Assembly: GCA_029262895.1 (NCBI GenBank)
Contig: JAJCYM010000036.1
Span: forward strand, 1-43,699
From: Roseivirga sp.
GTDB lineage: Bacteria; Bacteroidota; Bacteroidia; Cytophagales; Cyclobacteriaceae
Direction: 5' to 3'
DNA: 43,699 bases
In this document: positions 42,751-43,699 of the stretch, in pieces
Numbering within the stretch: the stretch's first letter is position 1
Layout: each line of letters begins with the position of its first letter
Made by a program: the position numbers and the translations under genes
Notes under the pieces: model-generated
Seen by the model: the letters and a program-made list of their open reading frames with translations, nothing else
What the model was told of the DNA's origin: nothing
Databases searched by the model: none

Positions 42751-42912
42751 GTGGGAAAAGGAGATATAAAAACCAGAAAAGGTAAAATCGCCAAAGGTAC
42801 TTTTGGAGCGAGAAGGCTAAGAAAAAAGACCCCGACTTATATAGTACCCGAAACTCCCGTTCAAAAAAAGAAACCAACCAGAGCCAAAAAATCGAGCAAA
42901 CCTGCCGGGTAA
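42751..42912 (+). CDS. 30S ribosomal protein THX family protein
   Basis: A 53-aa very basic protein from GTG 42751: it opens MGKGDIKTRKGKIAKGTFGA and continues with RRLRKK, the hallmark of the THX (S31-like) family, as in the Thermus 30S Thx peptide lying in the head of the small subunit. The C-terminal tail (PETPVQKKKPTRAKKSS) is longer than Thermus Thx, as is usual in Bacteroidota. The GTG start is supported by the family's invariant MGKGD. A GAAATGAA element precedes it, and a good promoter is seen 23 bp upstream. The overlapping minus-strand frame is a shadow. It is cytosolic and ribosome-associated. Confidence 0.88.
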   Translation: MGKGDIKTRKGKIAKGTFGARRLRKKTPTYIVPETPVQKKKPTRAKKSSKPAG

Positions 42913-42980
42913 AAAAATTACCACTACGCAATATTTTGATTTAGGTTTCTTGTACACCTATGTGCACTGATATGAACGAT

Positions 42981-43000
42981 TCCGTACATATCCGTACACT
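42981..43000 (+). repeat. TCCGTACA tandem pair
   Basis: Two adjacent decamers, TCCGTACATA and TCCGTACACT, resemble the TCCGTACATG words at both ends of the tRNA-Pro island. No tRNA fragment or defence gene is seen beside them. Confidence 0.3.
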
Positions 43001-43052
43001 TCTACACTGTTAATTAGTGTTAATCATGCTGATAATCAATGAGTTATAATTT

Positions 43053-43069
43053 TTGGCACACTCATTGGA
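43053..43069 (+). promoter_or_regulatory. sigma-54-like promoter element
   Basis: TTGGCAC-ACTCA-TTGGA resembles the -24/-12 pattern TGGCAC-N5-TTGC with G instead of C in the -12 element. It lies about 85 bp upstream of the acidic exported protein gene. One mismatch in the key dinucleotide keeps this weak. Confidence 0.3.
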
Positions 43070-43152
43070 ATAAGAGGGGCAAGGTTAAAAACAATTAAGG
43101 TCAAATTATCCGCCTTTGGTCGGGCGGAAACTCAGAATATAAAAACAACAAA

Positions 43153-43503
43153 ATGAAAGGTCTAGAAAAAAGAAACATCGCAGCGCTGTTTGCGCTGCTC
43201 CTGGTGGGGGCGATACTGACCTCAACAAGGGCAAATTCCACAGATTTTAACGAACCATTTTTCGATGAGGACAACTCTTATTTGGAGCAGGTTGAAGACT
43301 ATGTAGATGATTACATGGAATCAATCGTGTCTGATGACATTGATGATGAAGCTGAAGTTGTAAAAATTTTCGGTGAAGATGGAGAGTTAATTCTTCAAGA
43401 AGAATTAGGAGACGATATGAGTGAGGAAATGATCAAGCTGATAAGACAGTCTGACTTCCTTACTGAATATGAAAATACCACCTATTATAGGTTAAATAGT
43501 TAG
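43153..43503 (+). CDS. small acidic exported protein of unknown function
   Basis: A 116-aa protein with an N-terminal signal sequence (NIAALFALLLVGAILTSTRA). The mature part is strongly acidic (VEDYVDDYMESIVSDDIDDE), followed by VVKIFGEDGELILQEELG, which looks like a short beta hairpin, and a helix SEEMIKLIRQSDFL. No known domain was recognised. Proteins of this look often pair with metal- or Ca-dependent partners, but nothing here proves that. It is a single-gene unit ending at the terminator at 43530. Confidence 0.72.
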   Translation: MKGLEKRNIAALFALLLVGAILTSTRANSTDFNEPFFDEDNSYLEQVEDYVDDYMESIVSDDIDDEAEVVKIFGEDGELILQEELGDDMSEEMIKLIRQSDFLTEYENTTYYRLNS

Positions 43504-43529
43504 TTAGTAGTTTTAGTTTAAGGTTGATT

Positions 43530-43556
43530 AAGGCAATTTCAGACGGGAATTGCCTT
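43530..43556. terminator. bidirectional terminator
   Basis: An AAGGCAATT / AATTGCCTT stem with a 9-nt loop and T runs lies between the acidic protein gene and the converging gene at the right edge. Confidence 0.85.
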
Positions 43557-43564
43557 TTCTATTT

Positions 43565-43699
43565 TTACTGCTTCCCGATTTGAGGACGCACGAAATACAC
43601 TTCTACGATTTTATCTCCTGAAACCTTATACATCGCAAAGACCTCAACCGGTGGATTTGCCTTGTTGAAAATAACTGACTCCTGATCCACAACCATATT
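43565..43699 (-). CDS. 3' end of a probable NTF2-like (SnoaL/DUF4440-type) protein
   Basis: The minus-strand frame is open to the right edge and ends at a TAA at 43565. The visible 44 or so residues include VIFNKANPPVEVFAMYKVSG and GDKIVEVYFVRPQIGKQ. The pattern of a 'YKVxxGKIVEVxF' strand pair near the C-terminus is typical of NTF2-like cone folds (SnoaL and DUF4440 proteins). The start lies outside the window, unless the internal ATG at 43696 is used, which seems unlikely because the frame stays open. Function unknown. Confidence 0.55.
   Translation of the reverse strand, partial: NMVVDQESVIFNKANPPVEVFAMYKVSGDKIVEVYFVRPQIGKQ

Noticed and set aside
42716-42931. 71-aa minus-strand ORF
   Set aside because: It is the antisense shadow of the THX gene, whose plus-strand translation matches a known family.

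Overview
The window reads as a chromosomal segment of a free-living Bacteroidota bacterium, most likely a Cytophagales (Roseivirga/Fulvivirga-like) organism. The grounds are two AraC regulators with multi-helix membrane N-termini, a FISUMP-domain protein, a BNR/VPS10-like secreted protein, arrays of MacB/FtsX-type permeases with a PadR partner, a 30S THX protein, and weak Shine-Dalgarno sites with TAnnTTTG-type promoters. Placement below phylum is inference; there is no rRNA here.

Layout. (1) 1-4408: the end of a multi-PAS NarL-type histidine kinase and its LuxR-type response regulator, then four exported proteins arranged as two similar pairs (small beta-rich protein plus secreted partner). 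(2) 4621-7759: tRNA-Arg(TCT), then an operon of aldo/keto reductase, DUF547 and two tandem DUF2461 proteins. (3) 7862-14286: two divergent modules, each headed by a membrane-anchored AraC regulator and followed by secreted hydrolases (a serine beta-lactamase-like enzyme on one side; SRPBCC plus two alpha/beta hydrolases on the other). (4) 14304-18427: the accessory part of the window. tRNA-Pro(TGG) and tRNA-Ser(GCT) each carry, on their 3' side, a degenerate copy of their own 3' end about 1.2 and 1.7 kb away. Each repeat pair encloses one phage-defence-type gene (an FRG-domain protein; an AbiH protein with a coupled 36-aa ORF) and no integrase. (5) 18616-21948: a large secreted BNR-repeat protein, followed by a heptanucleotide tandem repeat. 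(6) 22266-35999: five large MacB/FtsX-like permeases, four in tandem on the minus strand and one on the plus strand behind a PadR regulator. (7) 36025-42586: a DEAD-box helicase and an apparent queA-like/mscS/trkA/trkH operon. (8) 42751-43699: a 53-aa THX ribosomal protein, an acidic exported protein, and the 3' end of a probable NTF2-like protein.

The most interesting signal is region 4. The two tRNA genes look like docking points for very small, integrase-less, single-defence-gene cassettes. The FRG cassette also keeps short CCGTACATG repeats just inside both ends, placed as the arm-type sites of a tyrosine recombinase would be. Annotated starts differ from the longest possible ORF in several places where signal peptides or overlaps favour another codon; each case is noted.
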